Of a stretch of 13,275 nt of DNA, positions 7,132 to 13,275 are shown piece after piece (position 1 is the stretch's first letter; each line of letters begins with the position of its first letter). Source of the DNA: an uncultured Collinsella sp. (GTDB lineage Bacteria > Actinomycetota > Coriobacteriia > Coriobacteriales > Coriobacteriaceae); NCBI GenBank assembly GCA_902482615.1, contig CABTAA010000021.1, positions 1 through 13,275 on the forward strand, in the 5' to 3' direction. Below the pieces are notes generated by a model. That model made no database searches. It saw only the letters and a list, made by a program, of their open reading frames with translations, and had not been told where the DNA came from. A program made the position numbers and the translations under genes.

Positions 7132-9159
7132 ATGGAACAAAAGGCCAAGGAGGCAGCCTCGCACGCTGCGATTCCTGTGAGCATCTCGGCGATGCTCGTC
7201 ACGCTGGGCGTGGTGTACGGCGATATCGGCACCAGCCCTATGTATGTAACCAAGGCGCTCGTTGCCGGCAACGGCGGCATCGGAAGCGTGACGGAGGAGT
7301 TCGTGCTCGGCGCGCTCTCCCTTGTCGTGTGGACGGTCACGCTGCTGACCACCATCAAGTATGTGCTCATCTCGCTGCGCGCCGATAACCATGGTGAGGG
7401 CGGCATCTTTGCCCTGTACAGCCTGGTCAAGCGCTGCGGCAAGTGGCTTATCATCCCCGCCATGCTGGGTGGCGCCGCGCTGCTCGCCGACGGCATCCTG
7501 ACGCCGGCCGTTACCGTTACCACGGCCATCGAGGGCCTGCGCACCATCCCGGCGGTCCATGTCGTGCTGGGCGATGACCAGGGCCGCGTCGTCGCCATCA
7601 CGCTCGCCATCATCATCGTGCTCTTCTTGGTACAGCGCATCGGTACGGCCAAGATCGGTCACGCCTTTGGCCCCATCATGACGCTGTGGTTCCTGTTTCT
7701 GGGCGGCACGGGTCTGTTCTTTGTCTTCCAGCACCCCGCCGTGCTGCTGTGCCTCAACCCGGTGCGCGGCATCGCCTTTTTGCTGAGCCCCAACAACCAC
7801 GCGGGCATCATGATTCTGGGCAGCTGCTTCCTCGCCACCACCGGTGCCGAGGCGCTCTACTCCGACATGGGCCACGTCGGCCGCGGCAACATCTACGCTA
7901 CCTGGCCGTTCGTTAAGTGCTGCCTGCTGCTTTCCTATATGGGCCAGGGCGCTTGGCTTATGAACAACGCTGCCAACCCCGAGCTCATGGGCATTGCCGA
8001 CCTCAACCCGTTCTACCAGATGCTCGCCCCGGGCCTGCGCCCGTTTGCCGTCGGCCTTTCCACCGTCGCGGCCATCATTGCCTCGCAGGCGCTCATCACC
8101 GGCGCATTCTCGCTGGTGTCCGAGGCCAGCCGTCTGGACCTCATGCCGCACATGCAGGTCTTCTACCCTGCCGAGACCAAGGGCCAGCTCTACATCCCCA
8201 TGGTCAACAACGTTATGCTTGTCGGCTGCGTCATCGTGGTGCTGCTGTTCCAGAACTCGGCGCATATGGAAGCCGCGTACGGCCTTGCCATTACGCTGAC
8301 TATGATGTGCACCACGCTGCTGCTCTTCTTCTACCTGCACGAGGAGCGCAAGCTCAAGGTTGCTCCGTGGATCTTCGCGGCCTTCTTCCTTTTGCTCGAG
8401 GGCTTTTTCTTTGTGAGCTCGCTCACCAAGTTCTTCCACGGCGGCTATTTCACCATCCTCATGGCTGCACTCATCATGGGCATTATGGTGTGCTGGTACA
8501 ACGGCACGGCGGTCGAGCAGCGCCAGTTTACGCTGCTGCCGCTGCGCAGCTACCTGCCGCAGCTCAAGCGCCTGCGCGACGACGACCGTTACGAGCGCAT
8601 GAGCGACAACGTCGTGTACCTGACCAAGGACACCCATACCGACTACATCGACCGCGATATCGTCTATTCGATCTTGGACAAGCATCCCAAGCGTGCCCGC
8701 GCCTGGTGGTTTGTGAATGTCGAGACCATGGACGAACCGCGCACCTTTGCCTATTCGGTCGAGACGTTCGGCACCGACTACGTGTTCCGCGTGCATCTGT
8801 ACCTGGGCTACAAGATCAACCAGCGCGTCAATGCCTACCTGCGTCAGGTTGTTCAGGACCTGGCTGCCACCGGCGAGCTGCCGCCGCAGACGCATGACTA
8901 CTCGGTCTACAAGGATCCGGGTAACATCGGCACGTTCAAGTTCGTCCTGATCCGTAAGCTTCTGGCGCCCGAAAGCGATGTGGAGCCCAGCGAGCGTACG
9001 GCCATCACGCTCAAGTACATCATTCGCCGCGCCGCCGGCACGCCCGCGCGTTGGTACGGTCTGGAGAACTCCAACGTGAGCTTTGAGTACGTGCCGCTGT
9101 TCACCAAGTTCAAGGCCGTGAACAAGATGCAGCGCCTGGCTCCCAACGAGCGGCCGTAG
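7132..9159 (+). CDS. kup: Kup-type potassium uptake permease
   Basis: 675 residues from the ATG at 7132, chosen over an upstream in-frame TTG (7114) because GGGAGGA (7116-7122) precedes it by 9 nt. The N-terminus holds the family hallmark GVVYGDIGTSPMY (26-38), followed by NHGEGGIFALYSL (from 86) and ADGILTPA (119-126), which belong to the K+-conducting helices of the LeuT-like core. About twelve hydrophobic spans run to roughly residue 460. The remaining 210 residues are a soluble cytoplasmic C-terminal domain (LPLRSYLPQLKRL onward), also typical of the family. The protein imports K+ with H+ through the cytoplasmic membrane. It is preceded by a perfect -10 box and followed by a small membrane protein gene and KdpD/KdpE-like regulators, which suggests K+-responsive control. 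Length and motifs are normal; assignment is secure. Confidence 0.97.
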   Translation: MEQKAKEAASHAAIPVSISAMLVTLGVVYGDIGTSPMYVTKALVAGNGGIGSVTEEFVLGALSLVVWTVTLLTTIKYVLISLRADNHGEGGIFALYSLVKRCGKWLIIPAMLGGAALLADGILTPAVTVTTAIEGLRTIPAVHVVLGDDQGRVVAITLAIIIVLFLVQRIGTAKIGHAFGPIMTLWFLFLGGTGLFFVFQHPAVLLCLNPVRGIAFLLSPNNHAGIMILGSCFLATTGAEALYSDMGHVGRGNIYATWPFVKCCLLLSYMGQGAWLMNNAANPELMGIADLNPFYQMLAPGLRPFAVGLSTVAAIIASQALITGAFSLVSEASRLDLMPHMQVFYPAETKGQLYIPMVNNVMLVGCVIVVLLFQNSAHMEAAYGLAITLTMMCTTLLLFFYLHEERKLKVAPWIFAAFFLLLEGFFFVSSLTKFFHGGYFTILMAALIMGIMVCWYNGTAVEQRQFTLLPLRSYLPQLKRLRDDDRYERMSDNVVYLTKDTHTDYIDRDIVYSILDKHPKRARAWWFVNVETMDEPRTFAYSVETFGTDYVFRVHLYLGYKINQRVNAYLRQVVQDLAATGELPPQTHDYSVYKDPGNIGTFKFVLIRKLLAPESDVEPSERTAITLKYIIRRAAGTPARWYGLENSNVSFEYVPLFTKFKAVNKMQRLAPNERP

Positions 9160-9219
9160 ACGTCGGCGGCTACACGGAGTTGGTTTTTGATGGATAAGCA
9201 TGAGGCTGGGGAGGTAAAC

Positions 9220-9414
9220 ATGGATACAAAGGCGCTCGATGGCCGTGAGGCGGTGGTCGAAATGGTGCGTGAGGCGCGTGTCGACGCCGCCGAAGATCGG
9301 TTCCTTACGAACCGTGCCAACATGGATATGGCCGACCGCGTGATCTCGATCGTGGCACTGGTATTTGGAGCGGTGTGCGTGTGTGCCCTGCTCGCGCACG
9401 TGCTGTTTGTCTAG
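9220..9414 (+). CDS. Small single-span membrane protein of unknown function
   Basis: 64 residues from ATG 9220, supported by a strong GGGGAGG (9208-9214) 5 nt upstream. An in-frame ATG at 9190 or TTG at 9187 would add 10-11 residues but has poorer spacing to a ribosome site. The first 38 residues are soluble and charged (Glu, Arg, Asp), and residues about 41-63 form one hydrophobic helix (VISIVALVFGAVCVCALLAHVLFV) ending at the C-terminus, so it would be tail-anchored. It begins 60 bp after kup with no terminator between, and it ends just before a hairpin terminator, so it is probably cotranscribed with kup. It does not resemble the 29-residue KdpF in length or layout. I do not recognise a family; a role as Kup subunit or regulator is inference from position alone. 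Confidence 0.72.
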   Translation: MDTKALDGREAVVEMVREARVDAAEDRFLTNRANMDMADRVISIVALVFGAVCVCALLAHVLFV

Positions 9415-9460
9415 CGACCGCCGGTTGCAAAGGCTATACACTTGGAACCACCACAAGGGA

Positions 9461-9504
9461 AACCACCACAAAGGTGTCTGTCCCTTTGTGGTGGTTTTTG
9501 TTTT
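9461..9504 (+). terminator. Hairpin with T-tract between the small gene and the sensor kinase
   Basis: AACCACCACAAAGG (9461-9474) pairs perfectly with CCTTTGTGGTGGTT (9483-9496), followed by five T, a G and four T (9495-9504). A second copy of the left arm, AACCACCACAAGGG (9446-9459), precedes it and could pair with the same right arm. It should end or attenuate the kup transcript, leaving only 21 nt before the kinase start, so kinase expression would depend on readthrough or on a promoter not recognised here. Confidence 0.8.
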
Positions 9505-9525
9505 CGAGAGAGGGGCGGGGCGCTG

Positions 9526-11151
9526 ATGGACGTCCGTACGGACGGCGATATTGCCGATAACTTTTGGTGGCGGCGCACAACGCTGACGCGCCGCACTCCT
9601 CTGTATGACGCTTGCGTATCGGTGGGGCTGTTGGTCGCGGCGACGATTGTGGGTGCGCTGCTCGACCATCCGGGTCTCGCGCCGAGCATCATGATCGTCT
9701 ATGTGTTCGCCGTTCAGCTGTGCGCATTCTTTACCTGGAGTCGCCTGTATTGCTTGCTGAGCTCGGCTGCCGCCGTGGCGCTCTACAACCTCTTGTTTGT
9801 CGATCCGCGCTACTCGCTGTCGCTTATCGACCGCGGCTATCCCGGCATGTTCTTCATCATGTTCGTGGTCTCGCTTGTGTCGAGCTCGATTGCGTTGGCC
9901 CTGCGCCGCGCCTTGGCACAGGCTGCCGCCAGCGACCGCCGCACGCATATGGTGCTCGAGACCAATCGCATGCTGCAGCGGTGCGCCGATCAGCATCAGA
10001 TCGTTCACGCCATGGCCACGCAGCTGGCGCGTCTTTCGGGCTGTCCGGTCGTGTGGTACAGCGCCGACGACGAGGGTGATGACCTGCTGCCGCGTGCGAC
10101 GTACACAGCCGTGGGCGATGCCGCGCCGGTGCACGAGCTGGCGCCGCAGATGCCGCCGCGGCTCTCGGCGTCCGCCTATGTGGGAACGCCGCTCGATGCC
10201 ACCTATGGCGGATCGGCGTTTTATGGCATCTACCTGACGGTTCGCACGGGCGACGGCTTCGTGCGCTCGGGCGACCCCGCCTCGGTGGTGGGCGTGCTGG
10301 CTATCGTTGCCGAGCCCGACGTGCTGACGCACGAGGAGCGGACGCTTGCCGATGCCATCGTGAGCGAAGGCGAACTGGCGCTCGACCGCGCCCGCGCCAT
10401 GGAGGCCCGCGAGGAAGCGGCGGTGCTCGCCAAAAACGAGCAGCTGCGCGCCAACCTGCTTCGCTCCATCTCGCACGATCTGCGCACGCCACTTACCAGC
10501 ATTTCGGGTAATGCCGACGTGCTGCTCGATCAGGGCTCGACCGGCACCGCGGTGCTCGATGCCCAGACGCGCCGCGGCCTGCTCCTGTCCATTCGCTCGG
10601 ATGCGCTGTGGCTCAACGCCACCGTCGAGAATCTGCTCGCCATCACCAAGCTCGAGGGTGGCGGCGTGCATCTGTCGACTACGCTCGAGCTTATGGACGA
10701 TATCGTCGAGGAGGCGCTGCGCCACGTGAACCCTGCCGTGCGCGAGCACGACCTTAAGGTGGTGCCGTGCGACGAGCCGGCGCTCGTCAACGTTGATGCG
10801 CGTCTGATGGTGCAGCTGGTGGTCAATCTGGTGAACAACGCCATCACCTATACGCCCGCAGGCTCGCATATCGTGATTTCGATTGGCGTCGACGATGGGC
10901 ACGTGACGTGCTCGGTGGCCGATGACGGCCCGGGCATTGCGCCCGAGGACCGCGAGCGAATCTTTGAGTCGTTCTACACCGCCAACCACGGTCTTGCCGA
11001 CAGCCATCGCAGCGTGGGTCTGGGTCTTTCGCTCTGCCGCTCCATTGCGCTGGCGCATGGCGGTAGCATAGAGGTTGCCGCGGCGGACCCTCACGGCTCG
11101 GTCTTTACGATTGGGCTTCCCGTCGCCGATGTTTCGTTTGATAAGGAGTAG
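9526..11151 (+). CDS. KdpD-like sensor histidine kinase lacking the KdpD N-terminal domains
   Basis: 541 residues from ATG 9526, with GAGGGG (9509-9514) and GGGG (9517-9520) upstream; an earlier in-frame TTG (9442) lies inside the repeat/terminator and is unlikely. Residues about 24-118 form a compact four-helix membrane domain of the DUF4118 type found in KdpD. A GAF-like sensor segment spans about 145-285, then the dimerisation domain with phospho-acceptor His 317 (SISHDLRTPLTS), the N box (NLVNNAITYTP), G1 (DDGPGIAP), F (FESFYT) and G2 (GLGLSLC). Full KdpD proteins are about 900 residues and begin with a Walker-containing sensor domain and a UspA-like domain; both are absent, and kup lies directly upstream instead. 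The regulator gene starts 4 nt after the stop. K+ or osmotic sensing, acting on kup, is inferred from homology and context. Confidence 0.92.
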   Translation: MDVRTDGDIADNFWWRRTTLTRRTPLYDACVSVGLLVAATIVGALLDHPGLAPSIMIVYVFAVQLCAFFTWSRLYCLLSSAAAVALYNLLFVDPRYSLSLIDRGYPGMFFIMFVVSLVSSSIALALRRALAQAAASDRRTHMVLETNRMLQRCADQHQIVHAMATQLARLSGCPVVWYSADDEGDDLLPRATYTAVGDAAPVHELAPQMPPRLSASAYVGTPLDATYGGSAFYGIYLTVRTGDGFVRSGDPASVVGVLAIVAEPDVLTHEERTLADAIVSEGELALDRARAMEAREEAAVLAKNEQLRANLLRSISHDLRTPLTSISGNADVLLDQGSTGTAVLDAQTRRGLLLSIRSDALWLNATVENLLAITKLEGGGVHLSTTLELMDDIVEEALRHVNPAVREHDLKVVPCDEPALVNVDARLMVQLVVNLVNNAITYTPAGSHIVISIGVDDGHVTCSVADDGPGIAPEDRERIFESFYTANHGLADSHRSVGLGLSLCRSIALAHGGSIEVAAADPHGSVFTIGLPVADVSFDKE

Positions 11152-11155
11152 CGCT

Positions 11156-11869
11156 GTGCCGAACTCTGCCGTAAAACCGCTCATCTTGGTCGTTGAGGAC
11201 GACCCCGCCGTTCGCAATCTTATTGTTGCCGCGCTCGAGGCGCACGGCTTGCGTCATATGGCCGTGGAGACCGCCCATGCCGCCATTGCCGCTGCCTCAT
11301 CGCAGGCACCGAGCATTGTGCTGCTCGATCTTGGTCTGCCCGATATGGACGGCGTCAAGGTGGTGGAGTCGGTGCGCGCATGGTCGGGCATGCCGATCAT
11401 CGTGGTCTCGGCGCGCAGTGAGGATGCGGACAAGATTCGCGCACTCGATGCCGGCGCCGACGATTACCTGACCAAGCCGTTTTCGGTCGAGGAGTTGCTC
11501 GCGCGCATTCGCACGACGCTCAGGCGCCTTTCGTATGCGCAGATTGGCATGGGTGCGTCCGAGGGCTCGTTCGATACCGGTGAGCTGCATATCGATTTTG
11601 ATGCCGGCATCGCCACGATGGATGGCGAGGAGCTGCATCTGACGCCGATCGAGTACAAACTGCTATGTCTGCTGGCGCATAACGCCGACAAGGTGCTGAC
11701 GCACCAGTCTATCCTGCACGAGATTTGGGGCACGGCAACCAAGAGCGACCTGGCGAGCCTGCGCGTCTTTATGGGCACGTTGCGTAAGAAGATCGAGTCC
11801 GACCCCGCGCACCCGCGCTATATCCAAACGCACGTGGGCATCGGTTACCGACTGGTCACCCAAGGCTAA
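11156..11869 (+). CDS. KdpE-like response regulator, OmpR/PhoB family
   Basis: 237 residues from GTG 11156, with AAGGAG (11143-11148) 7 nt upstream; the frame extends further 5' inside the kinase gene but without such a site. The receiver domain covers 8-125: acidic pocket Glu 14-Asp 15-Asp 16, phospho-acceptor Asp 58 in LLDLGLPDMDG, SARSEDADKIRALDAGADDYLTKPF with Lys 107. The SARSE..KI.ALDAGADDYL stretch is almost word for word that of E. coli KdpE. A winged-helix DNA-binding domain fills about 140-235, with the usual HLTPIEYKLL and RYIQTHVGIGYRLV segments. It sits 4 nt after the sensor kinase gene and surely forms a pair with it. KdpE normally activates kdpFABC; here the nearest K+ transporter is kup, so kup is the likely but unproven target. 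Confidence 0.94.
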   Translation: MPNSAVKPLILVVEDDPAVRNLIVAALEAHGLRHMAVETAHAAIAAASSQAPSIVLLDLGLPDMDGVKVVESVRAWSGMPIIVVSARSEDADKIRALDAGADDYLTKPFSVEELLARIRTTLRRLSYAQIGMGASEGSFDTGELHIDFDAGIATMDGEELHLTPIEYKLLCLLAHNADKVLTHQSILHEIWGTATKSDLASLRVFMGTLRKKIESDPAHPRYIQTHVGIGYRLVTQG

Positions 11870-11893
11870 ATCGCCAACCACCATCCCAATATG

Positions 11894-11959
11894 AGTTGCG
11901 GTGAAATAGTTCCTGTTTGGGCCTTTACCAGGCTTTTTAGGAACTATTCCACCGCAACT
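11894..11959. terminator. Long palindrome between convergent genes, likely bidirectional terminator
   Basis: Arms 11894-11914 and 11939-11959 pair over 21 bp with one A/C mismatch. Inside the loop a second small hairpin, GCCT/AGGC (11921-11933), runs into five T (11934-11938) on the plus strand. The element starts 24 bp after the regulator stop and ends 3 bp before the minus-strand stop, so it can serve both converging genes. Confidence 0.75.
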
Positions 11960-11962
11960 TTG

Positions 11963-13275
11963 TTATTTGCCCTTGGGCTTGCTGGCGTAGAACTTCTTCT
12001 TTTTGAGCTTGCCGGCAGGAGAGGGTTTGCCAGCAAAGTTCGACTTGCCGTTGCCGGCCTGCGCGTGCGCGGGTGCTGCCGCACGGGGCTTGCGGGCCTC
12101 GGGATTGCGCAGTTCCTCGGTTCGCTCTGCAATCTCCTCGGCGCTAAAGCCGACCTCGGCCATGGCGTCCTCGATGGGCAGGCGGCGCACGATATAGCAA
12201 TGGTGCACCTTCTGATTGCGCGCGAAATCCTCGGGGATGGTCTGTGCCGTAATGTCCTCCAGCACCACGCCCACACGCGCGAGCTTGCGCGTCTCGGGGC
12301 GGAAGCCGCGCAGGTTGCAGCTAAAGATGGCGTGCCCGCCCTGCGCGAGCAGGCGCGATACGCCAGCCAAAAGCTCAACATGGTCGCGCTGAACATCCCA
12401 GGTGCGACGGCCCATCTTGGACGAGTTCGAGAACGTGGGCGGGTCGACAAAGATCAGGTCCCAGCGGTTGCGCGTCTGGCGCTGGTCGCGAATCCAGGCG
12501 AGCACGTCGTCGCGCACAAAGTGATGCTGCGGACCCACAAAGCCGTTCTGGCGCATGTTGCGCTCGGCCCAGTCCAGGTAGGTGTTGGAAAGGTCGACCG
12601 TCACGGTTTCCTCGACGCCGCCGTCTGCCGCATAGCAGGTGGCGGTGCCGGTGTAGGCGAACAGATTGAGGAAGCGGCGCGCCTGTTTAGCGTGCTCGCG
12701 CACCAGGTTGCGGGTGACGCGGTGGTCCAGGAAGATGCCCACATCCAGATAGTCGTCAAAGTTGACGGCAAAGGTAAGGCCGCCCTCTTCGATGAGCGGC
12801 AGGCGACGGCGCGCGATGTTGGCACGCTCGCCCGATCCGCCCTTGCCGGCACCCTGCTTGCCGTACTGCGAGCCGCCGCGCGAACGCATGCGGGCCTTGG
12901 CGTGCACGTGCTCGGCCGGAACATCCAAGATGCGCGGCGCGATGGCCAAGATGTCGAGCATGCGGGCCTGGGCAAGCGCGGGGTCGATAGTCTTGGGCGC
13001 GGCGTATTCGGCGATGACGAGCCAGCGGCCCCGCGTCTGCGGGCAGCCCTCGTACAGGTCGATAGCGGCGGAGTAGTCGGGTAGGTCGGCATCGTAGACG
13101 CGGTAGCAGCTCACGCCCTCGCGCTTGGCCCACTTGCGACGCAGGCGGGCATTCTTGCGCAGGCGGTTGGCGAACTGCTCGGACTCGGGGATGAGCACGG
13201 GCAGCGGCTTGCCGTCGCCCAGGTCGAGCATGGCGGCAGGCTCGGGCATGGGGGTGCCGGCGGCGTTGTCGTTGA
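11963..13275 (-). CDS. rlmKL: RlmK-type 23S rRNA (guanine-N7) methyltransferase, 5' end beyond window
   Basis: The frame is open to the window edge. The first ATG (13249) lacks a ribosome site, so this is probably the C-terminal half of a bifunctional RlmKL protein whose RlmL part lies outside. The visible 437 residues begin FANRLRKNARLRRKWAKREGV, then YRVYDADLPDYSAAIDLY and VIAEYAAPKTID, closely matching the RlmK half of E. coli RlmKL. Next come FDDYLDVGIFLDHR, the SAM-binding NLFAYTGTATCYAA, TVDLSNTYLDWAERN, and the catalytic-region DPPTFSNSS. E. coli RlmK makes m7G2069 and RlmL m2G2445 in 23S rRNA. The last 45-50 residues are an Ala/Pro/Lys-rich basic tail (ending LKKKKFYASKPKGK) that I do not recall in the E. 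coli enzyme and that may help RNA binding. Alternatively it is a stand-alone RlmK; sequence beyond the edge decides. Confidence 0.92.
   Translation of the reverse strand, partial: NDNAAGTPMPEPAAMLDLGDGKPLPVLIPESEQFANRLRKNARLRRKWAKREGVSCYRVYDADLPDYSAAIDLYEGCPQTRGRWLVIAEYAAPKTIDPALAQARMLDILAIAPRILDVPAEHVHAKARMRSRGGSQYGKQGAGKGGSGERANIARRRLPLIEEGGLTFAVNFDDYLDVGIFLDHRVTRNLVREHAKQARRFLNLFAYTGTATCYAADGGVEETVTVDLSNTYLDWAERNMRQNGFVGPQHHFVRDDVLAWIRDQRQTRNRWDLIFVDPPTFSNSSKMGRRTWDVQRDHVELLAGVSRLLAQGGHAIFSCNLRGFRPETRKLARVGVVLEDITAQTIPEDFARNQKVHHCYIVRRLPIEDAMAEVGFSAEEIAERTEELRNPEARKPRAAAPAHAQAGNGKSNFAGKPSPAGKLKKKKFYASKPKGK

Noticed and set aside
9442..9525. Longer N-terminus for the sensor kinase from TTG 9442
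   Set aside because: The extra 28 residues would be encoded by the terminator hairpin itself, and the ATG at 9526 has purine-rich ribosome-site sequence upstream.
7108..11217. A 1369-codon open frame on the minus strand across the whole Kup/KdpDE-like region
   Set aside because: It is antisense to four well-supported genes, is Arg/His/Ala-rich without domains, and arises from the GC-biased third codon position. Its length is striking but it has no supporting motif.
11891..13084. A 397-codon plus-strand open frame over the methyltransferase
   Set aside because: It is antisense to a gene with unmistakable RlmK motifs and starts inside the palindrome.

Overview
The window looks like a piece of a high-GC Gram-positive chromosome, most likely a gut coriobacterium of the Collinsella type. 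This is inferred from GC-rich third codon positions, clear GGAGG-type ribosome sites, an LTA-synthase-like envelope enzyme, a gut-anaerobe flavodoxin and hairpin-rich spacers. No sequence search was possible, so the genus is a lead only. Both window edges cut genes.

Layout. Positions 1-2293 hold the end of one ABC exporter half and a complete second half (UAA directly followed by AUG), which together look like a heterodimeric exporter with one degenerate and one consensus ATP site. Positions 2415-2972 encode a small BilS-like flavodoxin with its own candidate promoter and a good terminator (3015-3044). The 630 bp spacer 2973-3602 contains no convincing gene. It holds a degenerate tandem array of hairpin units about 61 bp long (3155-3361), two similar GGCCAC/GTGGCC hairpins, and a 130 bp element with 30 bp perfect inverted ends (3446-3575). 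On the minus strand, 3603-5903 encodes a polytopic LTA-synthase-like sulfatase-fold enzyme. It diverges from a plus-strand nitroreductase (6117-6965).

Positions 7132-11869 form an apparent potassium module: Kup transporter, a 64-residue single-span membrane protein, a sensor kinase matching only the C-terminal half of KdpD, and a KdpE-like response regulator. No KdpFABC genes are in view. A hairpin with a T-tract (9461-9504) separates transporter plus small gene from the kinase/regulator pair. The regulator converges on an RlmK-type 23S rRNA methyltransferase on the minus strand (11963 to beyond 13275), with a long palindrome between the two stop codons.

Most genes belong to known families. 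The parts that deserve a second look are the Kup/KdpDE-like arrangement with its small membrane protein, and the structured repeats in the spacers.
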